A stretch of DNA of 64,000 bases, from assembly GCA_018823325.1 (NCBI GenBank), contig JAHJIJ010000021.1, forward strand, positions 20,163-84,162, given 5' to 3'. Within the stretch, counting starts at the first letter, position 1, and each line of letters opens with the position of its first letter. A program made the translations under genes and the position numbers. Below the pieces are notes generated by a model that was not told the DNA's origin, did no database searches, and was given only the letters and a program-made list of their open reading frames with translations. This DNA is from Alphaproteobacteria bacterium (GTDB lineage Bacteria > Pseudomonadota > Alphaproteobacteria > Sphingomonadales > Sphingomonadaceae). This document shows, piece by piece, positions 46,827 to 57,321 of this stretch.

Positions 46827-47372
46827 GTGACGCAGGGAGCGACAGAAAAGCAGGCGGAGGGAATTTCGGCTGAAATTCCTGACTGGAGCCGCGAGAAAAA
46901 GCGCTTTCTGGAATGGGCACCGTCGCGTGCGCTGCTCGCCTCGATCCGCTCTTACCAGTACTGGCAGTCGCGAACGGGTTTGGCTGCTTCGATCGGGCGG
47001 AAACTGGCGACGTTCCGGCACCGCTTCTGGAGCGTCGTCACGGGCGCCGATATCCCGGTGGTGACCCAGATCGGCGGCGGGCTGTTGATGCCGCACCCAA
47101 ATGGCATCGTGGTCCACTGTAACGCGAAGATTGGCCCCAATTGCCTCCTGATGCAGCGCGTGACGATTGGAACGCGCGGGGGCGGCGTCCCCAATATTGG
47201 CGGGCATGTCGACATCGGCGCAGGCGCGACCGTTCTGGGACCGTTGACCGTCGGCAACCACGCGAAGATTGGGGCTAACGCGCTGGTCATTCGGGATGTA
47301 CCAGATGGAGCCATAGCGATGGCTCCTCTTGCAGAAATCAAGCTTCCTATTCAGGCGATGAAGAATGACTGA
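46827..47372 (+). CDS. Serine-acetyltransferase-like hexapeptide transferase
   Basis: Left-handed beta-helix acetyltransferase of 181 residues (CysE/LbH-SAT-like). GTG 46827 ([12 protein letters not shown]) is taken as start, just after the gatB fragment; the frame is open to 46761. An N-terminal helical part is followed by hexapeptide repeats: [57 protein letters not shown] and [17 protein letters not shown]. It lacks the full N-terminal domain of housekeeping CysE, and resembles the short versions in polysaccharide loci. Its last eight bases overlap the gatB start. It is an unusual guest inside gatCAB. Confidence 0.8.
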   Translation: MTQGATEKQAEGISAEIPDWSREKKRFLEWAPSRALLASIRSYQYWQSRTGLAASIGRKLATFRHRFWSVVTGADIPVVTQIGGGLLMPHPNGIVVHCNAKIGPNCLLMQRVTIGTRGGGVPNIGGHVDIGAGATVLGPLTVGNHAKIGANALVIRDVPDGAIAMAPLAEIKLPIQAMKND

Positions 47373-48867
47373 AACAACCTATCGCATTCGTGGCGCAACT
47401 GGAGACTGGGAGGTCGTGATCGGCCTTGAGGTCCATGCGCAGGTCGTCAGCAAGGCCAAGCTGTTCTCCGGCGCGGCGACGGCCTTCGGGGCCGAGCCGA
47501 ACACGCAGGTCAGCCTCGTCGATGCCGCCATGCCGGGCATGCTGCCCGTGCCGAACCGCGAATGCATCCGTCAGGCGGTACGCACTGGTCTCGCCATCAA
47601 TGCGCAGATCAACAAGTGGAGCCGGTTCGATCGCAAGAATTATTTCTATGCGGACTTGCCGCAGGGATATCAGATTTCCCAGCTTTATCATCCGCTTGTG
47701 GGTGAAGGTTCACTACTGATCGAAGCCGATGAGAAGGCTGGTATTCCGGCCGACAAGGAAATCGGCATCGAGCGCATCCATGTCGAGCAGGATGCCGGCA
47801 AGCTGATGCACGATCAGCACCCCACGCGCTCTTACGTCGATCTCAATCGCTCCGGCGTGGCGCTGATGGAAATCGTCTCGCGGCCGGATATGCGCTCGCC
47901 GGCCGAGGCCGGGGCCTATCTGCGCAAGCTGCGGGCGATCCTGCGCTATGTCGGCTCGTGCGACGGCAATATGGAGGAAGGCTCCATGCGCGCGGACGTC
48001 AACGTCTCCGTGCGCAAACCCGGCGATGAATTCGGCACACGCACCGAGACGAAGAACGTCAACAGCGTCCGTTTCGTCATGCAGGCCATTGAATATGAGG
48101 CGCAGCGCCAAGTCGACGTGATCGAGGGTGGCGGGCGGATCGTGCAGGAAACGCGGCTGTTCAATCCGGACACCGGCACCACGCGCTCGATGCGATCCAA
48201 GGAAGACGCGCACGATTACCGCTACTTCCCGGACCCCGACCTGCTGCCGCTGGAGCTTGAGGATAGCTTCATCGAAGATTGCCTTCACTCGCTGCCCGAG
48301 CTGCCGGACGCCAAGCGCAAGCGCTATGTCGAGGTGCTGGGCCTCTCGGACTATAACGCGCGCGTGCTGACCGCTGAGGCCGAGACCGCGCGCTGGTTCG
48401 AGGCGCTACTCGCCGAGGGCGCGCGCATCCAGAAGAAGAGCGAAGGGGAGGTGGCCAAGGCCAGTGCCAACTGGCTGCTCTCCGAGCTTTATGGCGCGCT
48501 CAATCGCATCGGCAAAACGCTGGAGGACAGCCCGGTCAGCCCCGAGCGCGGCGCCGAACTGCTCGCGCTCGTCGCCGACGGCACGATTTCGGGCAGCATC
48601 GCCAAGCAGGTCTTCGAGATCATGCTAGAAAGCGAGGATTCGCCCGCGAAGATCGTCGAGGACAAGGGCCTCAAGCAGACCACCGACACAGGCGCGATCG
48701 AGGCTGTCGTCGCGAAGATCCTTGCCGACAATGCCGACAAGGTCGAGCAGTACAAGGGCGGCAAGGAGGCTTTGTTCGGCTTCTTTGTCGGTCAGACGAT
48801 GAAGGCGATGCAGGGCAAGGCCAACCCCGGAATCGTCAACGAGCTGCTCAAGAAGGCGCTGGGCTGA
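47365..48867 (+). CDS. gatB: Asp-tRNA(Asn)/Glu-tRNA(Gln) amidotransferase subunit B
   Basis: tRNA-binding kinase subunit of GatCAB, which activates the misacylated side chain and takes up ammonia. 500 residues. Seen: [97 protein letters not shown] and [15 protein letters not shown], and a C-terminal YqeY-like tail ending [14 protein letters not shown]. Start ATG 47365 lies inside the last codons of the acetyltransferase gene. Confidence 0.97.
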   Translation: MTETTYRIRGATGDWEVVIGLEVHAQVVSKAKLFSGAATAFGAEPNTQVSLVDAAMPGMLPVPNRECIRQAVRTGLAINAQINKWSRFDRKNYFYADLPQGYQISQLYHPLVGEGSLLIEADEKAGIPADKEIGIERIHVEQDAGKLMHDQHPTRSYVDLNRSGVALMEIVSRPDMRSPAEAGAYLRKLRAILRYVGSCDGNMEEGSMRADVNVSVRKPGDEFGTRTETKNVNSVRFVMQAIEYEAQRQVDVIEGGGRIVQETRLFNPDTGTTRSMRSKEDAHDYRYFPDPDLLPLELEDSFIEDCLHSLPELPDAKRKRYVEVLGLSDYNARVLTAEAETARWFEALLAEGARIQKKSEGEVAKASANWLLSELYGALNRIGKTLEDSPVSPERGAELLALVADGTISGSIAKQVFEIMLESEDSPAKIVEDKGLKQTTDTGAIEAVVAKILADNADKVEQYKGGKEALFGFFVGQTMKAMQGKANPGIVNELLKKALG

Positions 48868-48870
48868 ACG

Positions 48871-48913
48871 GGATCGTGGCACTGTCCTACTGCGCAGGAC
48901 AGTGCCACGATCC
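48871..48913. repeat. Perfect 18-bp inverted repeat downstream of gatB
   Basis: GGATCGTGGCACTGTCCT (48871-48888) is followed by a seven-base loop and its exact complement (48896-48913), four bases after the gatB stop. Such a long perfect stem without a T-run is more than a usual terminator needs. It may act as a Rho-type or 3'-stabilising hairpin, or be a repeat element or recombination site. It differs from the three CCGTTCG repeats. Confidence 0.85.
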
Positions 48914-49023
48914 GGACGGCTCTTTCCAATCGTAACAGCAGCAGGCCCGGCGGAGGCGCCTGCGAGATATCTTACCATGCGCGATATGTGTGAGGTTAGA
49001 GAAGTTCCAGTTTTGGCACATCT

Positions 49024-49215
49024 CTAGTCCGGTGGCGGGGCGATGCTCGGCATCTCGTCGGGACCGCGACCGGGCTCGTCGATATTGGGCGTGTCGGGTG
49101 TGATTTCCGGCGGTTCGCGGAATGGCGTCTCCTGCGGCTTCTCTGTCGGCGGCAGTTCCTGGGGCGATTGGGGATTGATCGTATCGGGGGGAGGGATCTC
49201 GGGCTGAGCAGCCAT
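49024..49215 (-). CDS. Small proline-rich hypothetical protein
   Basis: 63-residue protein made almost wholly of Pro, Glu, Asp and Thr (MAAQPEIPPPDTINPQSPQE and similar), hence disordered and acidic, without signal peptide or membrane segment. No family recognised. AGGA lies nine bases upstream of ATG 49215. The biased composition is consistent with a real coding frame, but it could also be chance; no neighbour on its strand is close. Convergent with gatB. Confidence 0.45.
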   Translation of the reverse strand: MAAQPEIPPPDTINPQSPQELPPTEKPQETPFREPPEITPDTPNIDEPGRGPDEMPSIAPPPD

Positions 49216-49344
49216 AATCAGGGTCCTTTCGTTCCCCTTTCGAACGGGTGGATCATCCGTTCGTTCCGGATGCGCAAGCCGGGGGTGCGCACAGCCTTGC
49301 CCTTTCCCGGGCTTTGCACTATGGCCCGCCGACCGGCGACCGAT

Positions 49345-49429
49345 GCGGGCGTGGCGAAACTGGTAGACGCGCCAGATTTAGGTTCTGGTATCGCAAGATG
49401 TGGGGGTTCGAGTCCCTTCGCCCGCACCA
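49345..49429 (+). tRNA. tRNA-Leu (UAG)
   Basis: Class II tRNA of 85 bases with encoded CCA. The acceptor stem is GCGGGCG (49345-49351)/CGCCCGC (49419-49425), discriminator A49426, CCA 49427-49429. The anticodon stem is CCAGA/TCTGG with loop TTTAGGT, giving anticodon TAG (Leu). A short variable arm follows, then the T arm with GGTTCGAGTCC. It lies 68 bases before the trigger factor gene. Confidence 0.96.
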
Positions 49430-49497
49430 GTTGCGCGCTCTCGCCCCGGTCGTTCCAAAGAGATTCATCCTAGCCTGGAAAGCGTCGAGTTAGAGAT

Positions 49498-51102
49498 ATG
49501 CAGATTGTCGAGACATTGAATGAGGGCCTCAAGCGCGCCTATACGCTGACCGTCACGGCCAAGGACATCGACGCCCGCGTCGATCAGGAAGTGCAGTCCA
49601 TTGCGCCTCAGGTGCGCATGCCCGGCTTCCGCCCCGGCAAGGTGCCGGCCAATCTGGTGCGCAAGATGCACGGCGCTGCCCTGCAGCGCGAGGCGCTGGA
49701 CAAGTCGATCCGCGAAGGCGTCGAGAAGGTCATTGCCGAGAACAAGCTGCGTCCGGCCATGCAGCCGAGCGTCGAGCTGGCTTCCGATTATGAGGAAGGC
49801 AAGGACGCCGAGGTGAAGGTTGCGCTGGAAATCCTGCCCAACGTTCCGACCCCGCAGATCGAAGGCATCAAGCTGGAGCGTCTCGTCGTTGAAGTGACGG
49901 ACGAGCAGGTCGACGAAGCCGTCGGTCGTCTTGCCGCGCAGAGCCAGCAATATGAGGACGCGCCCAAGACCGCCAAGGCGAAGTCGGGCGATCAGGTCGT
50001 CATGGATTTCGTCGGCAAGGTCGATGGTGTGGCGTTTGAGGGCGGCACGGGTTCGGACATGGCAATTGCCATTGGTTCGGGTAATCTGATCCCCGGCTTC
50101 GAGGATCAGCTCATCGGCGTGAAGACCGGCGATGAGAAGACCATCAACGTCACGTTCCCGGCGGAATATGGCTCCAAGGAGCTGGCTGGCAAGGATGCGA
50201 CCTTCGATCTGGTGATCAAGGCCGTCAAGAATCCCGTCGACAAGCCCGCTGACGACGAGTTCGCCAAGCAGCTCGGCCTTGAGAGCCTGGAGAAGCTGCG
50301 CGAGCTGTTCAAGGCGCAGATCGAGCAGGAGCATGGTGGCCTCACGCGCACTTACATGAAGCGTCAGCTTCTCGATCAGCTTGCTGCCGGTCACGATTTC
50401 GAGGTGCCCCCGGGCATGGTCGAGGCCGAGTTCAACCAGATCTGGCAGCAGCTTGAGCATGAAGCGGGCCATGAGGAAGATCCCGAGGCCGCGCTGAAGG
50501 AAATGGAAGCCGACCGCGAGGATTATCAGAAGATCGCCGAGCGTCGCGTCCGCCTGGGCCTGCTTCTCTCCGAGATCGGTCAGGCCAATGGCGTGGAGAT
50601 CACCCAGGCTGAGATGAACCGTCTCATCGCCCAGGCCGCGCAGCAATATGCTCCGCAGGATCGCGAGCGTTTTGTCGAATATGTCCGCAACGAGCCCATG
50701 GCCGCCGCCCAGCTGCGCGCCCCGCTCTATGAGGACAAGGTTGTCGATTATCTCTTCGAGAAGGCGGAAATAAGCGAGCGGACCGTCGCCCGCGCCGAAC
50801 TTGAAGCAGCGATCGAGAGCGAAGAGGGCGGTCACGTCCACGGGCCGGACTGCGGTCACGATCATGGCCACGACGCCAAGCCGCCCAAGAAGGCAGCCGC
50901 CAAGAAGCCGGCCGCCAAGAAGGCCGGAGCCGAAGCAGACGCTCCGGCCGAGGAAGCCAAGGCTCCGGCCAAGAAGGCGCCTGCCAAGAAGGCTGCTGCC
51001 GAACCCAAGGCTGCTGAGGCTGAGGCCGAGGCCGAGGCCGAGGCGAAGCCGGCCAAGAAGCCTGCCGCGAAGAAGACCAAGGCTGCCGCTTCGGAGGCTT
51101 GA
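49498..51102 (+). CDS. tig: Trigger factor (peptidyl-prolyl isomerase chaperone) with long Ala/Lys tail
   Basis: Ribosome-bound folding chaperone. 534 residues: N-terminal ribosome-binding domain with the signature VRMPGFRPGKVPANLVRKM near residues 38-56; FKBP-type isomerase domain (SGDQVVMDFVGKVDGVAFEG ... GSGNLIPGFEDQLIG) around 160-245; then the helical C-terminal chaperone domain. From about residue 444 there is an extra tail of about 90 residues: a His-rich start (HVHGPDCGHDHGHD), then Ala/Lys/Glu/Pro repeats such as KKAAAKKPAAKKA and EAEAEAEAEA. Most family members stop near 430-450 residues. An intrinsic terminator follows. Confidence 0.95.
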   Translation: MQIVETLNEGLKRAYTLTVTAKDIDARVDQEVQSIAPQVRMPGFRPGKVPANLVRKMHGAALQREALDKSIREGVEKVIAENKLRPAMQPSVELASDYEEGKDAEVKVALEILPNVPTPQIEGIKLERLVVEVTDEQVDEAVGRLAAQSQQYEDAPKTAKAKSGDQVVMDFVGKVDGVAFEGGTGSDMAIAIGSGNLIPGFEDQLIGVKTGDEKTINVTFPAEYGSKELAGKDATFDLVIKAVKNPVDKPADDEFAKQLGLESLEKLRELFKAQIEQEHGGLTRTYMKRQLLDQLAAGHDFEVPPGMVEAEFNQIWQQLEHEAGHEEDPEAALKEMEADREDYQKIAERRVRLGLLLSEIGQANGVEITQAEMNRLIAQAAQQYAPQDRERFVEYVRNEPMAAAQLRAPLYEDKVVDYLFEKAEISERTVARAELEAAIESEEGGHVHGPDCGHDHGHDAKPPKKAAAKKPAAKKAGAEADAPAEEAKAPAKKAPAKKAAAEPKAAEAEAEAEAEAKPAKKPAAKKTKAAASEA

Positions 51103-51122
51103 GCCCGATACCCGTTTTTAAG

Positions 51123-51156
51123 ACGAGCCGGGCGGGAAGCCGTCCGGCTCGTTTTC
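51123..51156 (+). terminator. Intrinsic terminator of tig
   Basis: Nine-base-pair stem ACGAGCCGG (51123-51131)/CCGGCTCGT (51144-51152) with a 12-base loop and four T after it, 20 bases past the trigger factor stop. Confidence 0.85.
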
Positions 51157-51245
51157 TATTTGGCGCCCGTCGCACAAGGGCATTGCAACGGCGCCGTGTG
51201 TTGCCATAAGCCCGCAGTCCGATGGATCCAGACCAGTCTTGCTCG

Positions 51246-52220
51246 ATGACGGACGTGCGCATTGCCGTCCTGCTGCCATGCTATAACGAGGCGGTCGCCA
51301 TCGGGCACACCGTCGCGTCCTTCGCGCAGGCACTGCCTGAGGCAGACATCTACGTCTTCGACAATAACAGTTCCGACGATAGCATCGCGGTTGCGCGGGC
51401 GGCTGGCGCAATCGTCCACAGCGTGCGTCAGCAGGGCAAGGGGCATGTCGTGCGCCGGATGTTCGCTGACGTCGACGCCGACATCTATGTGCTGGCCGAC
51501 GGCGATGCCACATATGATGCCAGCGCTGCGCCACGGCTCGTTCAGGCAATGCTCGACGGCCTGCTCGACATGGTCGTAGGTGCGCGGAAGTCGGAAGTGG
51601 AAGCGGCTTATCGGCCTGGCCACCGATTGGGCAACCGGCTCCTAACCGGGTTGCTGCGCCAGCTCTTCGGCCGCAGCTTCACTGACATTCTTTCGGGCTA
51701 CCGCGTATTCTCCCGCCGGTTCGTCAAGAGCTTCCCGATCCTTTCCGAAGGGTTTGAAATCGAGACCGAGATGTCGGTTCACGCTTTGGAGCTGCGCATG
51801 CCGGTCGGAGAAGTCATGACCGCTTATGCTGCGCGCGCGGAAGGCTCCCTGTCCAAGCTCAACACCTTCCGCGATGGCTGGCGCATCTTGCGGACGATGA
51901 TCCAGCTCTACCGTGTCGAGCGGCCCTTGTGGTTCTTCGGCTTCGTGGCAGCGTTCATCGTGTTGTCCGGGGCGATTCTCGGCATACCGGTCGTGTTGAC
52001 CTATCTGGAGACGGGACTGGTGCCCCGCTTCCCGACACTGATCATGATTGTCGGCATGGGCATCCTCGCCGCATTGTGTCTGCTGACCGGGCTCATCCTG
52101 GACACCGTGACGCGGGGTCGGCAGGAAATGAAGCGCCTGGCGTACCTGTCTCATCCCGCGCCGGGACATCATCGTGAAAAAGTGGTTAAGCGCGTTGAGA
52201 GAAATGTCGTGACTTCCTAA
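51246..52220 (+). CDS. Glycosyltransferase family 2, polyprenyl-phosphate sugar synthase-like
   Basis: 324-residue GT-A transferase. The start is set at ATG 51246 (MTDVRIAVLLPCYNEAVAIG); ATG 51222 is possible. Catalytic domain: LLPCYNEAVAIGHTVASFAQ, IYVFDNNSSDDSIAVARAAG, the DxD motif in YVLADGDATYDASAA, and FTDILSGYRVFSRRFVKSFP. Two C-terminal membrane segments (about 225-250 and 260-285) place it at the inner membrane. It resembles dolichyl/undecaprenyl-phosphate glucosyl- or mannosyltransferases, which make lipid-linked sugar donors. Followed after 30 bases by an acyltransferase gene. Confidence 0.88.
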   Translation: MTDVRIAVLLPCYNEAVAIGHTVASFAQALPEADIYVFDNNSSDDSIAVARAAGAIVHSVRQQGKGHVVRRMFADVDADIYVLADGDATYDASAAPRLVQAMLDGLLDMVVGARKSEVEAAYRPGHRLGNRLLTGLLRQLFGRSFTDILSGYRVFSRRFVKSFPILSEGFEIETEMSVHALELRMPVGEVMTAYAARAEGSLSKLNTFRDGWRILRTMIQLYRVERPLWFFGFVAAFIVLSGAILGIPVVLTYLETGLVPRFPTLIMIVGMGILAALCLLTGLILDTVTRGRQEMKRLAYLSHPAPGHHREKVVKRVERNVVTS

Positions 52221-52250
52221 GTGGTTGCGCCTGCGACGGGGGGAGCTGTC

Positions 52251-53432
52251 ATGTTGGAAAGTCATAGTGCTGGGCGTCATCGTTATGTGGCGCTCGACAG
52301 TTTGCGAGGCCTGTGCGCGTGCATGGTGGTCCTTCTCCACGTCAGCACGCAGGGCAATATCTCGACGTCACTGCTGGTGAAACATGCCGCGTTGTTCGTT
52401 GATTTCTTCTTTGTCCTGTCGGGCTTCGTCATCGGCGCCAGCTACGGCGTACGGTTGATGGGGGGCTTCTCGATCCCGCGTTTCATGGGACGACGGCTGG
52501 CACGAATTTACCCGTTGCACCTGGCGCTGCTCCTCATCTTTGTCGCATTTGAAACCGGCCTCACGGTGTTCGGTGCGGGCGCAGGGCATCGCGCGCCTTT
52601 CGAGGGCAATTATTCGCTCGACTACCTTCTGCATTCCTTGCTGCTCGTCCAGGTTTTTCTGGGCGCAAACCCGCTTGCCTGGAATCTGCCGAGCTGGTCG
52701 ATCGCCGCAGAAGTGTGGATCTATCTGCTTTTTGCTCTTCTGCTGCGGTTTGCGGGTAGGCGGATCGCTGCGATCTGCCTGCTCGTTGCCGTAAGCGCGC
52801 CGCTGTGGCTGATCAGTCAGCCTGGTTTTGCGCCGGTCATGTTCGAAAATGCGTTGATACGCTGTGCGATGGGGTTTGCGCTTGGAATGCTCGGCTGGCG
52901 ATGCGCTGACTGGGTTCTGGCGATGCCTCTGCCGCGCTGGATGGATCATGGTCTGGAGATCGCGGTCGTTGCGGCCGTCGTCGCTTTCATCTGGATATTG
53001 GGGGGAGAGAAGATGTCAGTTCTGGCACCGTTTCTTTTCCTGCTGGCGGTGCTGGTTTTCGCGCGGGAGAAGGGGCTGCTGAGCGTCGCGCTTAAGGCCG
53101 GGCCGCTGCTGATGCTGGGGGCGCTATCCTATTCAATCTACCTCATCCACATGTTCCTCTACTATCGCCTTCTCAACCTCCTGTCGGTCATCGGTCCCTA
53201 TGTCGGGCGAGAGCTCGTCGTTGGCGGTGGTCACGGCAAGATCATCGGCGGCGGTCCTCTGATTGGCGACTGCATCAGCATTCTCTTTCTGGCGCTGGTG
53301 ATTTGTTGCGCCTATGTGAGTTGGCGATTGATCGAGCTGCCGGGCCAGAAGCTTGCCCGCGAGCTTGGCTCCGGTCGGTTTGCAGCCACCGTTGCACGCA
53401 TCTTGAAGTCAGCGTTCAAACGTCCGATGTAA
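52251..53432 (+). CDS. Acyltransferase family 3 membrane protein (OafA/YrhL-like)
   Basis: 393-residue integral membrane acyltransferase that modifies surface sugars with acetyl or similar groups. Start ATG 52251 follows GGGGGAG at five bases; an in-frame GTG lies at 52221. Seen: [20 protein letters not shown] (RG motif and His), [32 protein letters not shown] and [15 protein letters not shown] near the end, with about ten hydrophobic segments. No C-terminal SGNH domain. Probably works with the preceding glycosyltransferase on a surface glycan. Confidence 0.9.
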   Translation: MLESHSAGRHRYVALDSLRGLCACMVVLLHVSTQGNISTSLLVKHAALFVDFFFVLSGFVIGASYGVRLMGGFSIPRFMGRRLARIYPLHLALLLIFVAFETGLTVFGAGAGHRAPFEGNYSLDYLLHSLLLVQVFLGANPLAWNLPSWSIAAEVWIYLLFALLLRFAGRRIAAICLLVAVSAPLWLISQPGFAPVMFENALIRCAMGFALGMLGWRCADWVLAMPLPRWMDHGLEIAVVAAVVAFIWILGGEKMSVLAPFLFLLAVLVFAREKGLLSVALKAGPLLMLGALSYSIYLIHMFLYYRLLNLLSVIGPYVGRELVVGGGHGKIIGGGPLIGDCISILFLALVICCAYVSWRLIELPGQKLARELGSGRFAATVARILKSAFKRPM

Positions 53433-53463
53433 TGGCCGCAGACGGCCACTAAGAAAGAGAATC

Positions 53464-54096
53464 ATGACCGATAATTTTGATCCGCTCGGCGCTCTTGTTC
53501 CTATCGTTATCGAACAGTCGAACCGGGGCGAGCGCAGCTTTGACATTTTTTCGCGCCTCCTGCGGGAGCGGATCATTTTCGTGACCGGCCAGGTCGAGGA
53601 CCACATGGCCTCGCTCATCGTTGCCCAGCTTCTGTTCCTCGAATCGGAAAACCCGAAGAAGGACATCTGGATGTACATCAACTCGCCCGGCGGCGTGGTG
53701 ACGAGCGGCATGGCGATCCACGACACGATGCAATATATCCGGCCCAAGGTCGGCACAGTGTGCATCGGTCAGGCCGCGTCGATGGGCAGCTTCCTGCTCG
53801 CAGCGGGCGAGCCGGGCATGCGTTTCGCGCTCAGCAATTCCCGCATCATGATTCACCAGCCGTCCGGCGGCGCGCAGGGCATGGCCTCGGACATCGAAAT
53901 CCAGGCCAAGGAAATCCTGCGCATCCGTCGGCGTCTGAATGATCTGTATGTGAAGTACACCGGGCAGCCGCTCGAGAAGATCGAGACCGCGATGGATCGC
54001 GACACATTCCTTGAGGCGGATGAAGCCTTGGCCTTCGGTCTTGTCGACAAGGTTTATGACAAGCGGCCCGGCGCGGGTGAGGAAGCCCCGGTCTAA
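53464..54096 (+). CDS. clpP: ATP-dependent Clp protease proteolytic subunit
   Basis: Serine protease barrel subunit that pairs with ClpX or ClpA. 210 residues. Catalytic Ser106 in [15 protein letters not shown], His131 in [12 protein letters not shown], and the Asp in the segment [16 protein letters not shown]. The N-terminal stretch ([20 protein letters not shown], then [15 protein letters not shown]) is typical. AAGAAAGAG lies upstream of ATG 53464. clpX is downstream after a 349-base gap. Confidence 0.97.
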   Translation: MTDNFDPLGALVPIVIEQSNRGERSFDIFSRLLRERIIFVTGQVEDHMASLIVAQLLFLESENPKKDIWMYINSPGGVVTSGMAIHDTMQYIRPKVGTVCIGQAASMGSFLLAAGEPGMRFALSNSRIMIHQPSGGAQGMASDIEIQAKEILRIRRRLNDLYVKYTGQPLEKIETAMDRDTFLEADEALAFGLVDKVYDKRPGAGEEAPV

Positions 54097-54445
54097 AGAG
54101 ATCGCCGCCGGCTCGGGTTTGGGCCGGCTGGATACACGACGAAGCGGCATGGCTGTGTCGCTTCGTTCGAGTTCGGCTATCGCATCTATCATACGGTTTG
54201 CGGCGCAGGCGATCCGCTTTCCTGGCTGACCGCTCCGTCGCACCTGTCCAAACGGACCATTGCAATATTGCGTCGCTTTACCCATCTTTGCCGGAGTAAA
54301 GGCTTTTGCCCGGCAACTTCAGGTTTACGCTATTTGGCGACATTTTCGGCACTTGTGGTGTGGCAAGAAGGCGGTCTAGGATGTCCGTCAGAAAGAGCAT
54401 CCGGGCAATTGGTGCGTCAGTGCGCCAGACCAAGGAAGATATTGA
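54097..54445 (+). other. Intergenic region clpP-clpX
   Basis: 349 bases without a credible gene. Near the clpP end GCCGGC...GCCGGC (about 54109-54129) can form a hairpin without T-run. A 7-bp stem TTGCCGG (54288-54294)/CCGGCAA (54310-54316) lies in the middle. clpX therefore probably has its own promoter. I looked for a heat-shock type promoter (CTTG...CCCAT) and found only a CCCAT at 54281 with no matching upstream half. Confidence 0.5.
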
Positions 54446-55714
<1,269 letters not shown>

Positions 55715-55741
55715 CGGTTTGACGCTTTAGGACGCAATGAA

Positions 55742-55785
55742 AAGCGCCGCCGCCGGTTCCCTCGGGCACTGGCGGCGGCGCTTTC
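55742..55785. terminator. Bidirectional terminator between clpX and the DUF3237 gene
   Basis: Fourteen-base-pair stem AAAGCGCCGCCGCC (55742-55755)/GGCGGCGGCGCTTT (55772-55785) with a 16-base loop. A/T runs at both edges let it work for both converging units. Confidence 0.85.
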
Positions 55786-55791
55786 GATTCT

Positions 55792-56280
55792 TTAATCGAT
55801 CGTCTGCTTCACCGCATAATAAGTGAAGATGGAGTGGTCCGGGTTCGAGCGCCGGCTTCCTGTACCGATGATCAGGGTCTTGCCCATCCAGTCGTGCGGC
55901 CCTTCCGGAACCACGAAGGTTGGCGAGAAGCAGAAGTAAGCCGGCTGCGGCGTGCCCTCGTCGATCCGGCCTTCGCCGGGTTTGGCGGGGATCAGATAGC
56001 CGTTGTTGTTGATGTAGATCTTCGTCCCGTCATCAGCCTCAAGCATATAGTGCGAGTTGATGACGATCGTGCCGTCCCCTCGCACGGTCGCGTAATCAGC
56101 GCCGCTGTCGGGGATGATGACACCCGAGAGGCGCGGGCCGTAGATTGTGCCGCTCGCGCAAGGGGTGTAGCCCTGATGCCCGCCGCCGGGAAGCGGGCCA
56201 ACGATGCAGCGTTCAGGTCGGAAATCCACGCGCATTTCGAACACATATTCGAGATGAGCGGGAACTTGGGGATCGTTCAT
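55792..56280 (-). CDS. DUF3237 family protein (paralogue 2)
   Basis: 162-residue protein of the DUF3237 family (beta-barrel proteins of unknown function, common in catabolic clusters of sphingomonads). Start ATG 56280 (MNDPQVPAHLEYVFEMRVDF). Shared family pattern with its neighbour: EYVFEMRVDF, GTIYGPRLSGVIIPDSGADY, INSHYMLEADDGTKIYINNN, then FSPTFVVPEGPHDWMGKTLI. It is the third gene of a reverse-strand unit NTF2-like / DUF3237 / DUF3237 that diverges from the tandem-MarR regulator. Confidence 0.85.
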   Translation of the reverse strand: MNDPQVPAHLEYVFEMRVDFRPERCIVGPLPGGGHQGYTPCASGTIYGPRLSGVIIPDSGADYATVRGDGTIVINSHYMLEADDGTKIYINNNGYLIPAKPGEGRIDEGTPQPAYFCFSPTFVVPEGPHDWMGKTLIIGTGSRRSNPDHSIFTYYAVKQTID

Positions 56281-56374
56281 GGCCTGGTCCTGGTCACAGA
56301 GAGGAAAGCCGCTGCTGGCCTGCATATCATGAGAGCAGCAGCGGCAGGCAAATGATGCTGAACGGCGGCAGCCG

Positions 56375-56866
56375 TCAGAGCAGCATGAAATAATGGATAC
56401 GGTTGGCCTTGGGAATTTTCTCGGCGACACCCACGAAGATATGCTTGCCGAGCCAGTCATGCGGGCCTTCAGGAACGTCGAACTTGGGGCTCACACGCAT
56501 GTAGTATTCGTCCGGCCCCACATCTTCGTTGCGGGCCATGCGGTCCATCGCATCACCTTCCGCCCAGCGATAGCCGCGGCTTTGCAGGTAGATGGGCGTG
56601 CCGTCGTCGGCTTCGAGCATATAGCGTGCGTCGAAATCGATCACGCCGTTGGGGCGCATCAGCGGATAGTCGCCGCCGCTCATCGGGATCACGCGACCGC
56701 GAATGCGCGGGCCCTCGAACGTACCCTGGGCAGCCCAGACGGCGGCGCGCGTTGCGCCCATGCTTGTCGGCTTGATCCAGACGGCCGGCGTCAGGTCGAT
56801 CGATACGGTGAAGGCATATTCGAACTTTGGGGCAAAGGGGTGAGGGGGCGATTCCGGCGGTACCAT
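56375..56866 (-). CDS. DUF3237 family protein (paralogue 1)
   Basis: 163-residue protein, paralogous to the next gene downstream; both share GPRIRGRVIPMSGGDYP-like and YMLEADDGTPIYLQSRGY-like segments and end in a VPEGPHDWLGKHIFVG-like strand. No signal peptide. About 95 bases separate the two paralogues and 32 bases separate this one from the NTF2-like gene upstream. Biochemical role not known; the pair may form a hetero-oligomer or act on related intermediates of the neighbouring pathway (inference). Confidence 0.85.
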   Translation of the reverse strand: MVPPESPPHPFAPKFEYAFTVSIDLTPAVWIKPTSMGATRAAVWAAQGTFEGPRIRGRVIPMSGGDYPLMRPNGVIDFDARYMLEADDGTPIYLQSRGYRWAEGDAMDRMARNEDVGPDEYYMRVSPKFDVPEGPHDWLGKHIFVGVAEKIPKANRIHYFMLL

Positions 56867-56898
56867 GAGTGAACGTCTCCTTGAGATATATTGGGGAT

Positions 56899-57297
56899 TC
56901 AGGCGGCAGGGATGACGGGCAGGGTTTTGTACCGTGCCCCAAGAATCTGCGCGAACTTGCCTTCGCGCAGATAATAGAAGCCGAGACTTTCGATGTTGAG
57001 CGACTGGCCCTTCATCAGCGGGCCGGCGATGAAATCGGGCCAGTCCTCAAGACCAAAAAACTCCGTGCGGACGTGGCAAGCGAGCGTGTTGGGGCCTGCA
57101 GCGACAGCAAGAATATCGAGTGTCTCGCGTACTTTCGATTTTACGTCACGATAGAAATCCAGAATTGCGGATCGGCCGATAATCTGACGTTTCTCACCAA
57201 GACTGAACACGACGTCGTCGCAGTAATAACGTCCAAACCCATCGAAATCATTGGCATTAAAGCAGGCGATGTAGTCCGCGTAATCTGCCTCTGTCAT
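56899..57297 (-). CDS. NTF2/SnoaL-like protein
   Basis: Small alpha+beta-cone protein of 132 residues. The start is taken as ATG 57297 (MTEADYADYIACFNANDFDG); a GTG at 57318 is in frame seven codons upstream. The pattern with FGRYYCDDVVFSLGEKRQII, AILDFYRDVKSKVRETLDIL and EGKFAQILGARYK fits SnoaL-like enzymes or binding proteins (isomerases, lyases, dehydratases). First gene of the reverse-strand unit with the two DUF3237 genes. A palindrome that may bind the MarR regulator lies 25-40 bases upstream of the start codon. Confidence 0.78.
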   Translation of the reverse strand: MTEADYADYIACFNANDFDGFGRYYCDDVVFSLGEKRQIIGRSAILDFYRDVKSKVRETLDILAVAAGPNTLACHVRTEFFGLEDWPDFIAGPLMKGQSLNIESLGFYYLREGKFAQILGARYKTLPVIPAA

Positions 57298-57321
57298 CCT
57301 CCGACCCCGCTCTTTCACTGT

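Noticed and set aside
54240..54445. Heat-shock promoter before clpX
   Set aside because: A CCCAT element occurs at 54281 but no CTTG at the right distance upstream.
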